Part shown: in pieces, positions 55,721 through 63,509 of the stretch
How the letters are laid out: each line of letters begins with the position of its first letter
Position numbering within the stretch: position 1 is the first letter of the stretch
Origin: Janthinobacterium sp. PAMC25594
GTDB taxonomy: Bacteria > Pseudomonadota > Gammaproteobacteria > Burkholderiales > Burkholderiaceae_D
Length of the DNA: 64,000 nucleotides
Direction: 5' to 3'
NCBI RefSeq assembly: GCF_019443505.1
Contig: NZ_CP080377.1
Span: 1,860,001-1,924,000 of the forward strand
Translations under genes and position numbers: made by a program
The notes under the pieces: model-generated
Seen by the model: only the letters and a program-made list of their open reading frames with translations
Told to the model about the DNA's origin: nothing
Databases searched by the model: none

Positions 55721-57259
55721 CTATTGAATGTCGAAGCCAGTCGCCGCTGCGGCGCCCGGTTGTTTGTCGGCCGCTGGCGGCGCCTTGGGATTGCCTTCCA
55801 TCTTCCCTTGCAGGAAGAATTGCGCGCGGCTTGGCGCCACATAGGCATCCGTCGGCAGCACGTAGTCGCTGGCCAGCGGCTTGACCAGATGCGGCGTGAT
55901 GATGAACACCAGTTCGGTGCGGTCGGTCTGGAAATCGCTGCTGCGGAACAAGGCGCCCAGCACGGGAATCTCGCCCAGCATCGGCAGCGCCTTGATATTC
56001 GTGGTCACGTTGTTCTTGATCAAGCCGCCGATGGCGAAGCTCTGGCCGTCGAACAATTGCACCGTGGTGGTGGCGCGCCGCGTGGTAAACGCCGGCAGGA
56101 TGGCGCGGCCGGCGGTGCCGCCCGTGCTGATGCCGATGCCGTCCTTGTTCAGTTCCGACACTTCCGGCGCCACCTTCAGGTTGATGCGCCCGCCATCGAG
56201 CACGGTGGGCGTGAACTTGACGGCGATACCGAACTCCTTTTCTTCCAGGGTGATTTTGTTGGTGGCGCTGTCTTGCGAGACGGGAATGTAGATCTTGCCG
56301 CCGGCCAGGAAGCTGGCCTCCTGGCCGCTGATGGCCATGATGTTCGGTTCGGCCAGCACTTTCACGAGGCCGTCGCGCTTTTGCGCATCGAGCGTGAGGA
56401 AATTGCCGTTTTTACCGTTGAAGCCATCGATCATGCTGGGATTGCCACTCAACAAGTTCGACAGGAAACTGTAAGTCCAGTTGCCGCTGCTGGCGCGCGC
56501 GCCGATGCTGGCGCCCAGCTGGTCGACGAGGGTTTTCGAGACCTCGGCAATTTTTACTTCCAGCATCACCTGCTGCGGCGCGGCGATGGTCAGCATATTG
56601 ATCACGCTCACGCCCGCGGCGCCCGCGCCAGCACCGGCGGCACCGGCGGCAGCGGGCGCTGGCATCACACCCGCTGTCGCAACGGGCGCCGCCGCTTCGC
56701 CGGCACCGCGCTGTGCGAACGCCGTGGCCATGGCCATGATCTGGCTGGCCTTGACGGCATCCGAGACCATGCCCGTCAGCACGATCGCGCCGCCGGCCGA
56801 GCTGGCCTTGAGATCTGTTTCACGGGGAAACACAAGCGCCAGCTGCGCCTGCAAGCCGTCGGCATCGACACCGACTTCGATATCGACGATCACGGGACGG
56901 TGATCCTTGTCCCACAGAATCAGATTGGTGCTGCCCGGTGCCAGGCCCCAGATATACAGCTCGCTGGAACTGCCCAGCAGCCTGGCGCCCGCCACCTTCG
57001 GATCATTGACGGCGATCTGCGAGACGGCACGCGTCAGGCTGCGCAAGGTCGACTTGCCGACGGACAAGCGGATCGGCGGACCCAGCCGGGCGATATCGGC
57101 CCCCAGCGACAACGGGGCCGCCTGGCTGACGGCGTCCACCTTGCGCACGGCGGGCGCGGCGCTGGCGCCGGGCTGCCACAGCAAGCTCGCCGTCAAGCCA
57201 CTCAGGGCCAGGGCCAAGGTCAAGCGGGGCCTGACGATACGGGTACGAAATGAGGTCAT
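55721..57259 (-). CDS. rcpA: Tad secretin RcpA/CpaC, 512 aa
   Basis: The outer-membrane pore of the Tad system. A signal peptide (residues ~1-35) is followed by a BON/N0-like region (RLSVGKSTLRSLTRAVSQIAVNDPKVAGA), a second N domain with a Gly/Ala-rich linker (about 185-215), and the secretin domain with EVSKTLVDQLGASIGARAS, AEPNIMAISGQEASFLAGGKIYIPV and the closing LPMLGEIPVLGALFRSSDFQTDRTELVFIITPHLV. ATG 57259 is preferred over the adjacent TTG; CAGGGATAG lies upstream. Confidence 0.96.
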   Translation of the reverse strand: MTSFRTRIVRPRLTLALALSGLTASLLWQPGASAAPAVRKVDAVSQAAPLSLGADIARLGPPIRLSVGKSTLRSLTRAVSQIAVNDPKVAGARLLGSSSELYIWGLAPGSTNLILWDKDHRPVIVDIEVGVDADGLQAQLALVFPRETDLKASSAGGAIVLTGMVSDAVKASQIMAMATAFAQRGAGEAAAPVATAGVMPAPAAAGAAGAGAGAAGVSVINMLTIAAPQQVMLEVKIAEVSKTLVDQLGASIGARASSGNWTYSFLSNLLSGNPSMIDGFNGKNGNFLTLDAQKRDGLVKVLAEPNIMAISGQEASFLAGGKIYIPVSQDSATNKITLEEKEFGIAVKFTPTVLDGGRINLKVAPEVSELNKDGIGISTGGTAGRAILPAFTTRRATTTVQLFDGQSFAIGGLIKNNVTTNIKALPMLGEIPVLGALFRSSDFQTDRTELVFIITPHLVKPLASDYVLPTDAYVAPSRAQFFLQGKMEGNPKAPPAADKQPGAAAATGFDIQ

Positions 57260-57283
57260 CAACTATCCCTGGTTCTGAAATTT

Positions 57284-58126
57284 TTAAAATTGCTGGACAC
57301 GCGTGTCCATGCCCGTGATCACTTTGACGCTCTCGGCCGGTGGCGCGGGAGCACGCGGCGCCTGCCGCGCTGGCGCTGGCGCAGCCGCGCGCGGCGCGGC
57401 GACCGGCACCAGCGGCTTGAGACCCAGCAGCGATTCCTTGGTGGCGCCGCCCGTGTTGACGGGCGCCGGATCGATCTGGTTGCGCAGCACCAGCGACAAG
57501 GTACCCACGCTGCGCGCCAGGTCGAGCTTTTCCACCTGGTCCGGCGTCAATTCCAGGGTCACCGCATTGACCACCTTGGGCTTGTTGTCGTCGCGGTTCG
57601 ATTCCTGCGCCACGGCCAGCACCAGGATGCGTTCGAGCACGATCTTGGAAATGGCCAGTTCGGCGCCACCGCTGGCCTTGGCGCGGTCGTCCTGGGTATT
57701 GACGAGGATGTCGACAAAGTTGCCAGGCAAGGCAAAGCCCGCCACCCCCACCACATCGTTGACGCGTACGGTCATGGCGCGCTTGCCGTCTGCCACGATG
57801 GACGACAGGCCACCGCTCGTGCCCGGCGGTGCAAGTTTGCTTTCCAGCACCGGTTCACCCAGGCTGATGGCCGTGCGCGTAATGCGCCCGTCGAGCGCCT
57901 TGCTGTCGGCAAAGGCACCGGGCGGCTGCGCGCCGGCGGGCCAGTCCATGCTGCGCAACATGAGCGGAGTGATCTTCGTACCCACGCCGATATCGACCAG
58001 GGCCACGACGATCTTCTGGTTCGACGGCGTACTCTGGCCGCCCATCCAGATCGCCGCCGTCAGCACGGCGGCACCAGCCAGCACCAAGGCCAGCAGCAAC
58101 ATGAGTAAAGCACGGGTATTTCGCAT
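57284..58126 (-). CDS. cpaB: Tad protein RcpC/CpaB, 280 aa
   Basis: An N-terminal membrane helix (residues ~7-27) precedes an SAF/beta-clip domain (KIVVALVDIGVGTKITPLMLRSMDWPAGAQPPGAFADSKALDGRITRTAISLGEPVLESKLAP) and the RcpC core (MTVRVNDVVGVAGFALPGNFVDILVNT). The C-terminal third is Ala/Pro-rich. RcpC modulates secretin gating or binds peptidoglycan. AGAGGAAAA is the ribosome site for ATG 58126. The gap to rcpA is 24 bases. Confidence 0.93.
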   Translation of the reverse strand: MRNTRALLMLLLALVLAGAAVLTAAIWMGGQSTPSNQKIVVALVDIGVGTKITPLMLRSMDWPAGAQPPGAFADSKALDGRITRTAISLGEPVLESKLAPPGTSGGLSSIVADGKRAMTVRVNDVVGVAGFALPGNFVDILVNTQDDRAKASGGAELAISKIVLERILVLAVAQESNRDDNKPKVVNAVTLELTPDQVEKLDLARSVGTLSLVLRNQIDPAPVNTGGATKESLLGLKPLVPVAAPRAAAPAPARQAPRAPAPPAESVKVITGMDTRVQQF

Positions 58127-58142
58127 CGTTTTTCCTCTGACT

Positions 58143-59522
58143 TCAGCTTGATTTCGGTTCACGCCGCTCTTGCACGGCCATGTCATCGGCGCCCTGGCGC
58201 TGATTCGCGCCGGCAAAATAATTGTTCCAGGCCCAGTCCAGCACCTGCTCGTTCAGTTGCGCCGCCGTGCCCTCGTAGCGGGCCAGGTCGCGTACCTGGC
58301 GCAGCAGGTCGCGCGGATAGCAGGCCAGCAAGGGCGTCGCGCCGCGCGCATGGCGCTGCAGCAGGAAGGCAAAGGCGGCCGCGTCGAACTCCATGCCGTA
58401 GGCGGCACAGGTCTGGCGAAAGACGGTTTCGTAATGCGCCGCGCTGAGCGCCGGCACTTCGATCTTGTAGCCCAAGCGGCGCAGGAAGGCCGCATCCGAC
58501 AGGCGCTCGGGCAGGAAATTCGAGGAAAACACCACCACCACGTCGAACGGCACCTGGAAGGTGTGGCCGTTGTGCAGCGACAGGTAATCGATGGCGCGGT
58601 CCATCGGCACGATCCAGCGGTTCATCAGTTCCAGCGGCGAACAGCGCTGGCGCCCCAGGTCGTCGATGATGAAGATACCGTTGTTGGCCTTCAGATGCGG
58701 CGGCGCGCGGTACAAACGCGTCACGCTGTCGAAGCGCAGGTCCAGCATTTCCAGGGTCAGCTCACCGCCGGTGAGCACGGCCGGACGGCGCACGCCGCGT
58801 ACCCAGCGCGCGTCGAGCTGCACGGCGCGCTCGATACCGGCCGGCGCTTCAGGCTGCTGCGCCGCCGGCAGATGCAGCACCGGATCATAAAAGGGCACGA
58901 CTTCGCCATCGACCATGATGGCGTAAGGCAGGGCAATGGCCCCTTGCAGCAAGTCTTGCAGGCGTTCGGCCAGATACGTCTTGCCGCTGCCGGCGGCGCC
59001 GTAGATGAAAATGGCGCGCCCGGAATTCATGGCCGCGCCCAACTGGTCGAGCACGGCAGGATTGACGACCACGCCGTCGAAGCTGGCCTGTACCTGCGGG
59101 CGCGTGACATGCATGTTGGCCACGCTTTGCGCCGCCACCTGCGCGTTGTAGGCGGCCAGCGGCACGGGGCATGGACCCGCATAGGCATTGCGCGCCAGGC
59201 ACTCGAGGGCGCGCTGGCGGCCGCTGTCCGTCAACTGGTAGTGGATGTCGGCATCCGTGCCGCTGGCGCCGCGGCGCATGACTTCGCACATTTTTTCCTG
59301 CCGCATGAAGACCATGACGGGATCGATCACGCCCAGGCCCAGCTTGACGTAGCTGGCCAGCTCGGGCAGGTGCAGCTGTCCCCGCTGGAACAGCACCTTC
59401 ACCAGCAATTCGACCAGGAAAAAGAAGGGCAAGCCCGTCTCTTCGACGGTGCGCGGGGCACGCTGGGCCGCTGGCGCGGCAAGCAGATCAGCAGGCATGG
59501 GCACAGGTACAGAAGACGCCAT
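58143..59522 (-). CDS. AAA ATPase of the Tad operon, 459 aa
   Basis: An AAA+ domain fills residues ~145-420, with Walker A IFIYGAAGSGKTYLAERL, Walker B NNGIFIIDDLGRQ, a sensor 1-like VVVVFSSNFLP and a sensor 2 region ending in LRRLGYKIEVPALS. Its N-terminal 130 residues (FFFLVELLVKVLFQRGQLHLPELASYVKLG) form a helical adaptor domain. It is not one of the classical Tad components (TadA and TadZ are separate here). It sits between tadV and cpaB with 3- and 16-base gaps, so it is in the operon. It may be a chaperone or regulator of the machine. Confidence 0.87.
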   Translation of the reverse strand: MASSVPVPMPADLLAAPAAQRAPRTVEETGLPFFFLVELLVKVLFQRGQLHLPELASYVKLGLGVIDPVMVFMRQEKMCEVMRRGASGTDADIHYQLTDSGRQRALECLARNAYAGPCPVPLAAYNAQVAAQSVANMHVTRPQVQASFDGVVVNPAVLDQLGAAMNSGRAIFIYGAAGSGKTYLAERLQDLLQGAIALPYAIMVDGEVVPFYDPVLHLPAAQQPEAPAGIERAVQLDARWVRGVRRPAVLTGGELTLEMLDLRFDSVTRLYRAPPHLKANNGIFIIDDLGRQRCSPLELMNRWIVPMDRAIDYLSLHNGHTFQVPFDVVVVFSSNFLPERLSDAAFLRRLGYKIEVPALSAAHYETVFRQTCAAYGMEFDAAAFAFLLQRHARGATPLLACYPRDLLRQVRDLARYEGTAAQLNEQVLDWAWNNYFAGANQRQGADDMAVQERREPKSS

Positions 59523-59525
59523 GGA

Positions 59526-60119
59526 TTATGCGAACCTTCCCAGCTGGCCGCTGGCGGCCAGCAGCAGGTAGAGCGAGGTGCCGCTGGCGATGGCGATGGC
59601 ATAGGGCAACTGGCCGCTGGGCTTGGCAGGCGCATCGATATCGGGCCGTTGCGTAGCGATGGCGCGCATCAGGCTATTCAATACCAGGTAATAGCTGTTG
59701 CTCGCAACCTGGCGCAGCGTGCCGTGGAACGCCGCCACGGCCAGCGCCAGCACGCCGCCCGCGAGCAGGCTGGCCAGCAAGCAAAAGAAGACGCTGTGCG
59801 GACCGACAAAAGCGCCCACCATCGCCATCAGTTTCACGTCGCCGGCGCCCAGCGCCTTGATCGCGTACATCGGCATCAGCAGCGCCAGGCCCAGGGCCAG
59901 GCCACCCAGCGCCGGCCAGAAGCCGAGCGCGCCGGGCGCGGCCGTCAACAGTCCTGCACCGGGCGGCAACAGCGTATTGAGCAAGAGTCCGGCCAGCGCA
60001 CCGGCCAACACCAGGCGGTTCGGAATGCGGCGGCTGCGCACGTCGTGATACACGGCCAGCAGCAGCAGAACGGCCAGCAGGACTGCCGGCAACCAGCTCA
60101 GGAAAAGATCGGTGTACAT
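59526..60119 (-). CDS. tadV: Prepilin peptidase TadV/CpaA (A24 family), 197 aa
   Basis: The enzyme cleaves the leader of Flp-type prepilins in the inner membrane. It has five or six hydrophobic helices, with the aspartate protease signature split as DVRSRRIPN (first Asp) and ALGAGDVKLMAMVG (GxGD, second Asp). No N-terminal methyltransferase domain, as expected for TadV. The tail (PDIDAPAKPSGQLPYAIAIASG) keeps the family block. First gene after the terminator that follows flp. Confidence 0.94.
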   Translation of the reverse strand: MYTDLFLSWLPAVLLAVLLLLAVYHDVRSRRIPNRLVLAGALAGLLLNTLLPPGAGLLTAAPGALGFWPALGGLALGLALLMPMYAIKALGAGDVKLMAMVGAFVGPHSVFFCLLASLLAGGVLALAVAAFHGTLRQVASNSYYLVLNSLMRAIATQRPDIDAPAKPSGQLPYAIAIASGTSLYLLLAASGQLGRFA

Positions 60120-60155
60120 GAATTATCCGGCACAGGAAGGACAAGGACTCGGTAC

Positions 60156-60197
60156 AAAAAAAAATGGCCCGGCGCCATGCAAGATGATCCGGGCCAT
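60156..60197 (-). terminator. Leaky terminator between flp and tadV
   Basis: ATGGCCCGG (60164-60172) and CCGGGCCAT (60189-60197) form a 9-bp stem with a 16-base loop; on the minus strand eight T follow. It would let pilin mRNA exceed that of the assembly genes downstream. Confidence 0.8.
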
Positions 60198-60246
60198 CAC
60201 AGTGGCAAGTACACGCTTGGCGTGCGGCTTGCCCTGATGGATATGC

Positions 60247-60414
60247 TTAGGTTGCGGTAATCTTGGCGGCAATTTTGGTAAATACGCCTGCGATGTTAGT
60301 GCCGATCGAGGTCACGGACGCAACGATCACGGCAGCGATCAGCGCAGCGATCAGGCCGTATTCGATTGCGGTAACGCCATCTTCTTCAGCGATAAAATTT
60401 TTGATGAAATTCAT
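60247..60414 (-). CDS. flp: Flp pilin precursor, 55 aa
   Basis: The major Tad pilin. The short leader MNFIKNFIAEEDG ends in the cleavage Gly13, and the mature protein starts VTAIEYGLIAALIAAVIVAS, with the invariant Glu at +5 and Tyr at +6. The C-terminus SIGTNIAGVFTKIAAKITAT is family-like. TadV next door should process it. The ATG at 60414 is the correct start; the frame upstream to 60468 lies in leader DNA. Confidence 0.97.
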   Translation of the reverse strand: MNFIKNFIAEEDGVTAIEYGLIAALIAAVIVASVTSIGTNIAGVFTKIAAKITAT

Positions 60415-60484
60415 GATTAATCCATTCAGAGTAAGTGTTAACAACGTCATGTAGGACTGCTGATGCAAGCAGTAAATCGATCAC

Positions 60485-60631
60485 TTATGAACCCTTGCAT
60501 ATGGCCAGCAGCGCAAGCAGGAACACCACGGCCATCAGCGACAGCAGCAAAGCGTGTTCGAAAAATGAGTTACCACTTTGATCTTGCAAGAAATACGCAA
60601 GCTCACCCGTCCCACCATCGTTCAAGCGCAT
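60485..60631 (-). CDS. Second Flp-like prepilin, 48 aa, short gene found by eye
   Basis: A 49-codon ORF runs from ATG 60631 to TAA 60485. An AGGAG ribosome site lies 6 bases before the ATG. The protein starts MRLNDGGTGELAYFLQDQSG and continues NSFFEHALLLSLMAVVFLLALLAI before ending CKGS. Its layout copies Flp prepilins: a charged leader ending in Gly (residue 20), then a helix with Glu at +5, an aromatic-like His at +6, Ala at +7 and Leu at +8, followed by about 18 hydrophobic residues. It lies 70 bases before flp, on the same strand, and 175 bases after the response regulator. It is shorter and more divergent than normal Flp and lacks the usual tail. It is probably a minor or initiating pilin, cleaved by TadV, though not yet shown. 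Confidence 0.7.
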   Translation of the reverse strand: MRLNDGGTGELAYFLQDQSGNSFFEHALLLSLMAVVFLLALLAICKGS

Positions 60632-60781
60632 TTCCAGCTCCTGTCACCGTTCGCATTTTCAATCTGGCTAACTCAGCGACGATCACCGATTGCTGATAAC
60701 GGTATTGTATGGAAAGACACATTGATACTAATCAGACAAAAGTCATTTTGTTGCCGGTACAAAAGAGCCTTTTTTCCTACA

Positions 60782-60810
60782 TGACATCAGTACATTTGTA
60801 CTGACATCAG
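60782..60810. promoter_or_regulatory. Direct and inverted repeats at the end of the response regulator gene
   Basis: TGACATCAG occurs at 60782-60790 and again at 60802-60810, 20 bases apart, so the copies sit on one helix face. Between and across them, AGTACA (60789-60794) and TGTACT (60797-60802) form a 14-bp palindrome with a 2-base centre. It overlaps the regulator stop codon and lies upstream of the two pilin genes. It is a likely regulator-binding site, or possibly a weak hairpin. Confidence 0.5.
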
Positions 60811-61496
60811 CATTCCTGGGGCGCCGCCAGCCCGTTTTTCACCGCGTAGACATACAATTCCAGCCGGTTGGCAACGTCCAGTTTGTTGTAAATCGACGTC
60901 AAGTGATTGCGCAAGGTTTGCTCGGAAATGAAAGCGCGCTGCGCGATGGTCTTGTTGAGTGCCCCATTGCCTTCGACCATCATGGCGACAATCTTGCGTT
61001 CCTTGAGGGTCAGCAGGGCAATGCGCGCCATTTCGGGATCGGGCGGCGCCGGCATGGGCACCGGCTTGATCAGCGCTCCCAGCAGACTGCCCAGCAAGGC
61101 CTGGTCCAGGCACAATTCGCCCCGATGTACCCTGGCAATGGTATCGATCACCTGCTCCGCCGCCGCCTCCTTGCCGATCACGCCGCGCGCGCCGCTGCGC
61201 ACGGCGCGGCCCAGCACCTCCTGGTCGCGCGTGCCGCTGAACATCACCGCCCGCGTGACGCCATTGGCCAACAGCGCGGGGATGAAATCGACGGAACACA
61301 CGCCGGCGAGGTCCACGTCCAGCACGACAATATCGGGGCGCAAGCTCTCGGCAAGCTCCAGCGCGCCGCCTATCGTGCTGGTACTGGCGACCACCTGCAT
61401 CGCCGGTTGCGCCTCTTCCAGCAGTTTTTCCAGTCCCCACAACATGGTTTTATGATCATCAACCAGCATGACGCGGATGGGATGCAGACTTGACAT
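60807..61496 (-). CDS. NarL/LuxR-type response regulator of the Tad locus, 229 aa
   Basis: A receiver domain spans residues ~7-125: acidic pair VDDHKTM, phospho-acceptor Asp60 in VVLDVDLAGV, the conserved Thr/Ser region MFSGTRDQEV and Lys in IGKEAAAEQ. A LuxR-type HTH follows at ~160-222 (ALLTLKERKIVAMMVEGNGALNKTIAQRAFISEQTLRNHLTSIYNKLDVANRLELY). It follows its kinase by 39 bases and precedes the pilin genes, so it probably controls flp. ATG 61496 with AAAGG upstream. Confidence 0.94.
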   Translation of the reverse strand: MSSLHPIRVMLVDDHKTMLWGLEKLLEEAQPAMQVVASTSTIGGALELAESLRPDIVVLDVDLAGVCSVDFIPALLANGVTRAVMFSGTRDQEVLGRAVRSGARGVIGKEAAAEQVIDTIARVHRGELCLDQALLGSLLGALIKPVPMPAPPDPEMARIALLTLKERKIVAMMVEGNGALNKTIAQRAFISEQTLRNHLTSIYNKLDVANRLELYVYAVKNGLAAPQEC

Positions 61497-61535
61497 ACGA
61501 TGGCCTTTAACAGGGCAGCCGTGACGCTCTTGCCG

Positions 61536-63233
61536 TCAGACTGGAATTTCAATATGCACGGTGGTGGCGCCATCAGCGCCCTGGCTGACCTGCACCCGAC
61601 CGCCCAGCGCCATGGCGCGTTCAGCAATGGAGGCAGGCATGAACTCGACGCGGGACGACGTTTCGCCGGCATTCTCTATCGATATCGACAAGGCATGCGC
61701 ATCGCAGACGAGTGTCACGCGGCCCTCGCGGGCGGTGGTGTGCTTGCGGATATTGCTCATGCCTTCATTGACGATCTGGAATACTTCGGCTGCCAGCCGG
61801 TCGCTGAGATCAAACGCGCTGTCCGAGACGATCTCGATCGTGATGCCAAAAAACTTCTTGAGCTGCTCCGCCTGGCGCCGCAACGCCACCAGCAAGGTCA
61901 CCTGTTCCCGCTCCGCGCCGCCGCGCACCGTCTGCGCCATCCGGCGCAGGTCGCCAATCACCTGGCCACTCATGTCGATCAGCTGATCGAGATCGGCCAG
62001 CAAGGGGCTGTCGGCGGCCACCTTGGCGCGCAAGGCGCTCAAGCCATGGCGCAGGCCGATATACGGCTGGATGGTCGAATCGTGCAAGTCGCGCGCAATC
62101 TTTTGCCGCTCGCGGTACGCCGCGCCGGAGGCCAGCTTGTCGAGAATGGCGATGTTTTCAATCAGGGGGAACACTTGCGCCACGATATGCAGCAGGAATC
62201 TGGCGTCGGCCCGGGTCAGCCGGTTCTTCGCGGAGATCACGTAGATGCGGCCCAGTCCCTTATGCAAAGGCAGGGGCACGCTGATGAAGGAGCGCGCATC
62301 GAGCAGTTCGGCCAGCGCCGTGCCCTGCGGCCCATGCGCATCGAGCCGCTGCCACTTCGCACTGCCGCGTTCGACTCCCGTGAGCACGCTCGCCAGTCCC
62401 AGGCGCGCGCGCAACGACGGCGCGTACAGCACGCTCTGGCTGGCATCGAACACCATCAGCGGCGCCACCGCGGCTTCGCTCAGCTGGCTGACACGCCCAG
62501 CATGTCCGCCTCTCTCTTCGAGCGCCGTACGCAACTGCCACTGCGCCCCATCGCCCTCGCGCATGACGAGGATACAGCTGCTGGCGTCAAAAAAGGCACG
62601 CGCTTTCTGCAAGACCGACGCCACCGTGTGGTCGACGCCAAAGCGGGGATTCGATTGCTGGCTGACCTCGCGCAACAACGCCAGGCGGCGCTTCTGCAAC
62701 AGCCCCAGGCCGCCCCAGTACGCAATCATGTAGCCGAGCGCCATGACAAAGGTGGTGCGCAGCAACAGGTGCGAAATGATCAGCTCGGGGGTCGATGCCA
62801 CCGATGCCAGCACCAGCAGAACACAGGAGGCAAGCGTGATGCGCGCGCCTTCATCGAGTCCGCGCTGAAACGACGCCGCCAGGATAACGAAGAAAAAGAA
62901 AGGGAAAAAATAGCTTTCGGCGCCGCCGGTACCATACACGATCAGGCCGCACCACAGCACGTCGAGCCAGCATATCACCTTGCCATGCACTACCGGATGC
63001 TTGAAATAAAGAAAAACAAACAGCACTGCGCTATGCAGAACGTATGAACACAGGATCAACCAGGCCAGCTGATTCGGCACACCCAGCTTGCCCGGGTTGA
63101 TGATCAGCGTTAATAACGCCGTCACCGACAGCAGCAGGCGCATGCCAGAGATCATGATCAAATCTGCATGATCGACCATTGGCAATGCCGTATCGGCATT
63201 TGGTTCCTCTTGCAGTTGTTGCTGTTGCAGCAT
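61536..63233 (-). CDS. NarL-type sensor histidine kinase of the Tad locus, 565 aa
   Basis: Six or so transmembrane helices (residues ~27-180) form an MASE-like sensor, with GAF-like sequence at ~195-365. The HisKA_3 helix carries His384 in KIARDLHDSTIQPYIGL; the HATPase domain shows VFQIVNEGMSNIRKHT (N box) and a degenerate G1 (SIENAGE in place of DNG). The signal is unknown. The kinase and the response regulator are paired in one operon, divergent from tadE. The ATG at 63233 has only a weak ribosome site. Confidence 0.93.
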   Translation of the reverse strand: MLQQQQLQEEPNADTALPMVDHADLIMISGMRLLLSVTALLTLIINPGKLGVPNQLAWLILCSYVLHSAVLFVFLYFKHPVVHGKVICWLDVLWCGLIVYGTGGAESYFFPFFFFVILAASFQRGLDEGARITLASCVLLVLASVASTPELIISHLLLRTTFVMALGYMIAYWGGLGLLQKRRLALLREVSQQSNPRFGVDHTVASVLQKARAFFDASSCILVMREGDGAQWQLRTALEERGGHAGRVSQLSEAAVAPLMVFDASQSVLYAPSLRARLGLASVLTGVERGSAKWQRLDAHGPQGTALAELLDARSFISVPLPLHKGLGRIYVISAKNRLTRADARFLLHIVAQVFPLIENIAILDKLASGAAYRERQKIARDLHDSTIQPYIGLRHGLSALRAKVAADSPLLADLDQLIDMSGQVIGDLRRMAQTVRGGAEREQVTLLVALRRQAEQLKKFFGITIEIVSDSAFDLSDRLAAEVFQIVNEGMSNIRKHTTAREGRVTLVCDAHALSISIENAGETSSRVEFMPASIAERAMALGGRVQVSQGADGATTVHIEIPV

Positions 63234-63320
63234 GCTGATTTATTCACTTTTCAAAAACACCATCGGCTGGATCACCAGGACAATGGTTGATTATTCTTTA
63301 ATTTATTAAGCCTCCGCATC

Positions 63321-63356
63321 TTACTCTCAGGAACGTTACTCAGGGGTATGGAGTAA
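63321..63356. promoter_or_regulatory. Three phased hexamers between the kinase gene and tadE
   Basis: TTACTC at 63321-63326, TTACTC at 63336-63341 and its complement GAGTAA at 63351-63356 are spaced exactly 15 bases apart, start to start. The last two form an inverted repeat with a 9-base spacer. The site lies in the 276-base AT-rich divergent region between the histidine kinase and tadE and may bind the response regulator. A related TTACTCT occurs on the minus strand just upstream of flp (60435 to 60429). Confidence 0.45.
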
Positions 63357-63509
63357 TCAATTAACTACATTTATTACAAGAAACTTGATTTATATGCACT
63401 TTGGTGCCACCCTTGCGCACTCGAAGCGAGATACAATGAAGAGTGCCCCATGGGCAACAGGCCCGCCATCACACCGATGCCGGCGCGAGCCTTGATACGG
63501 ATACCAGAC

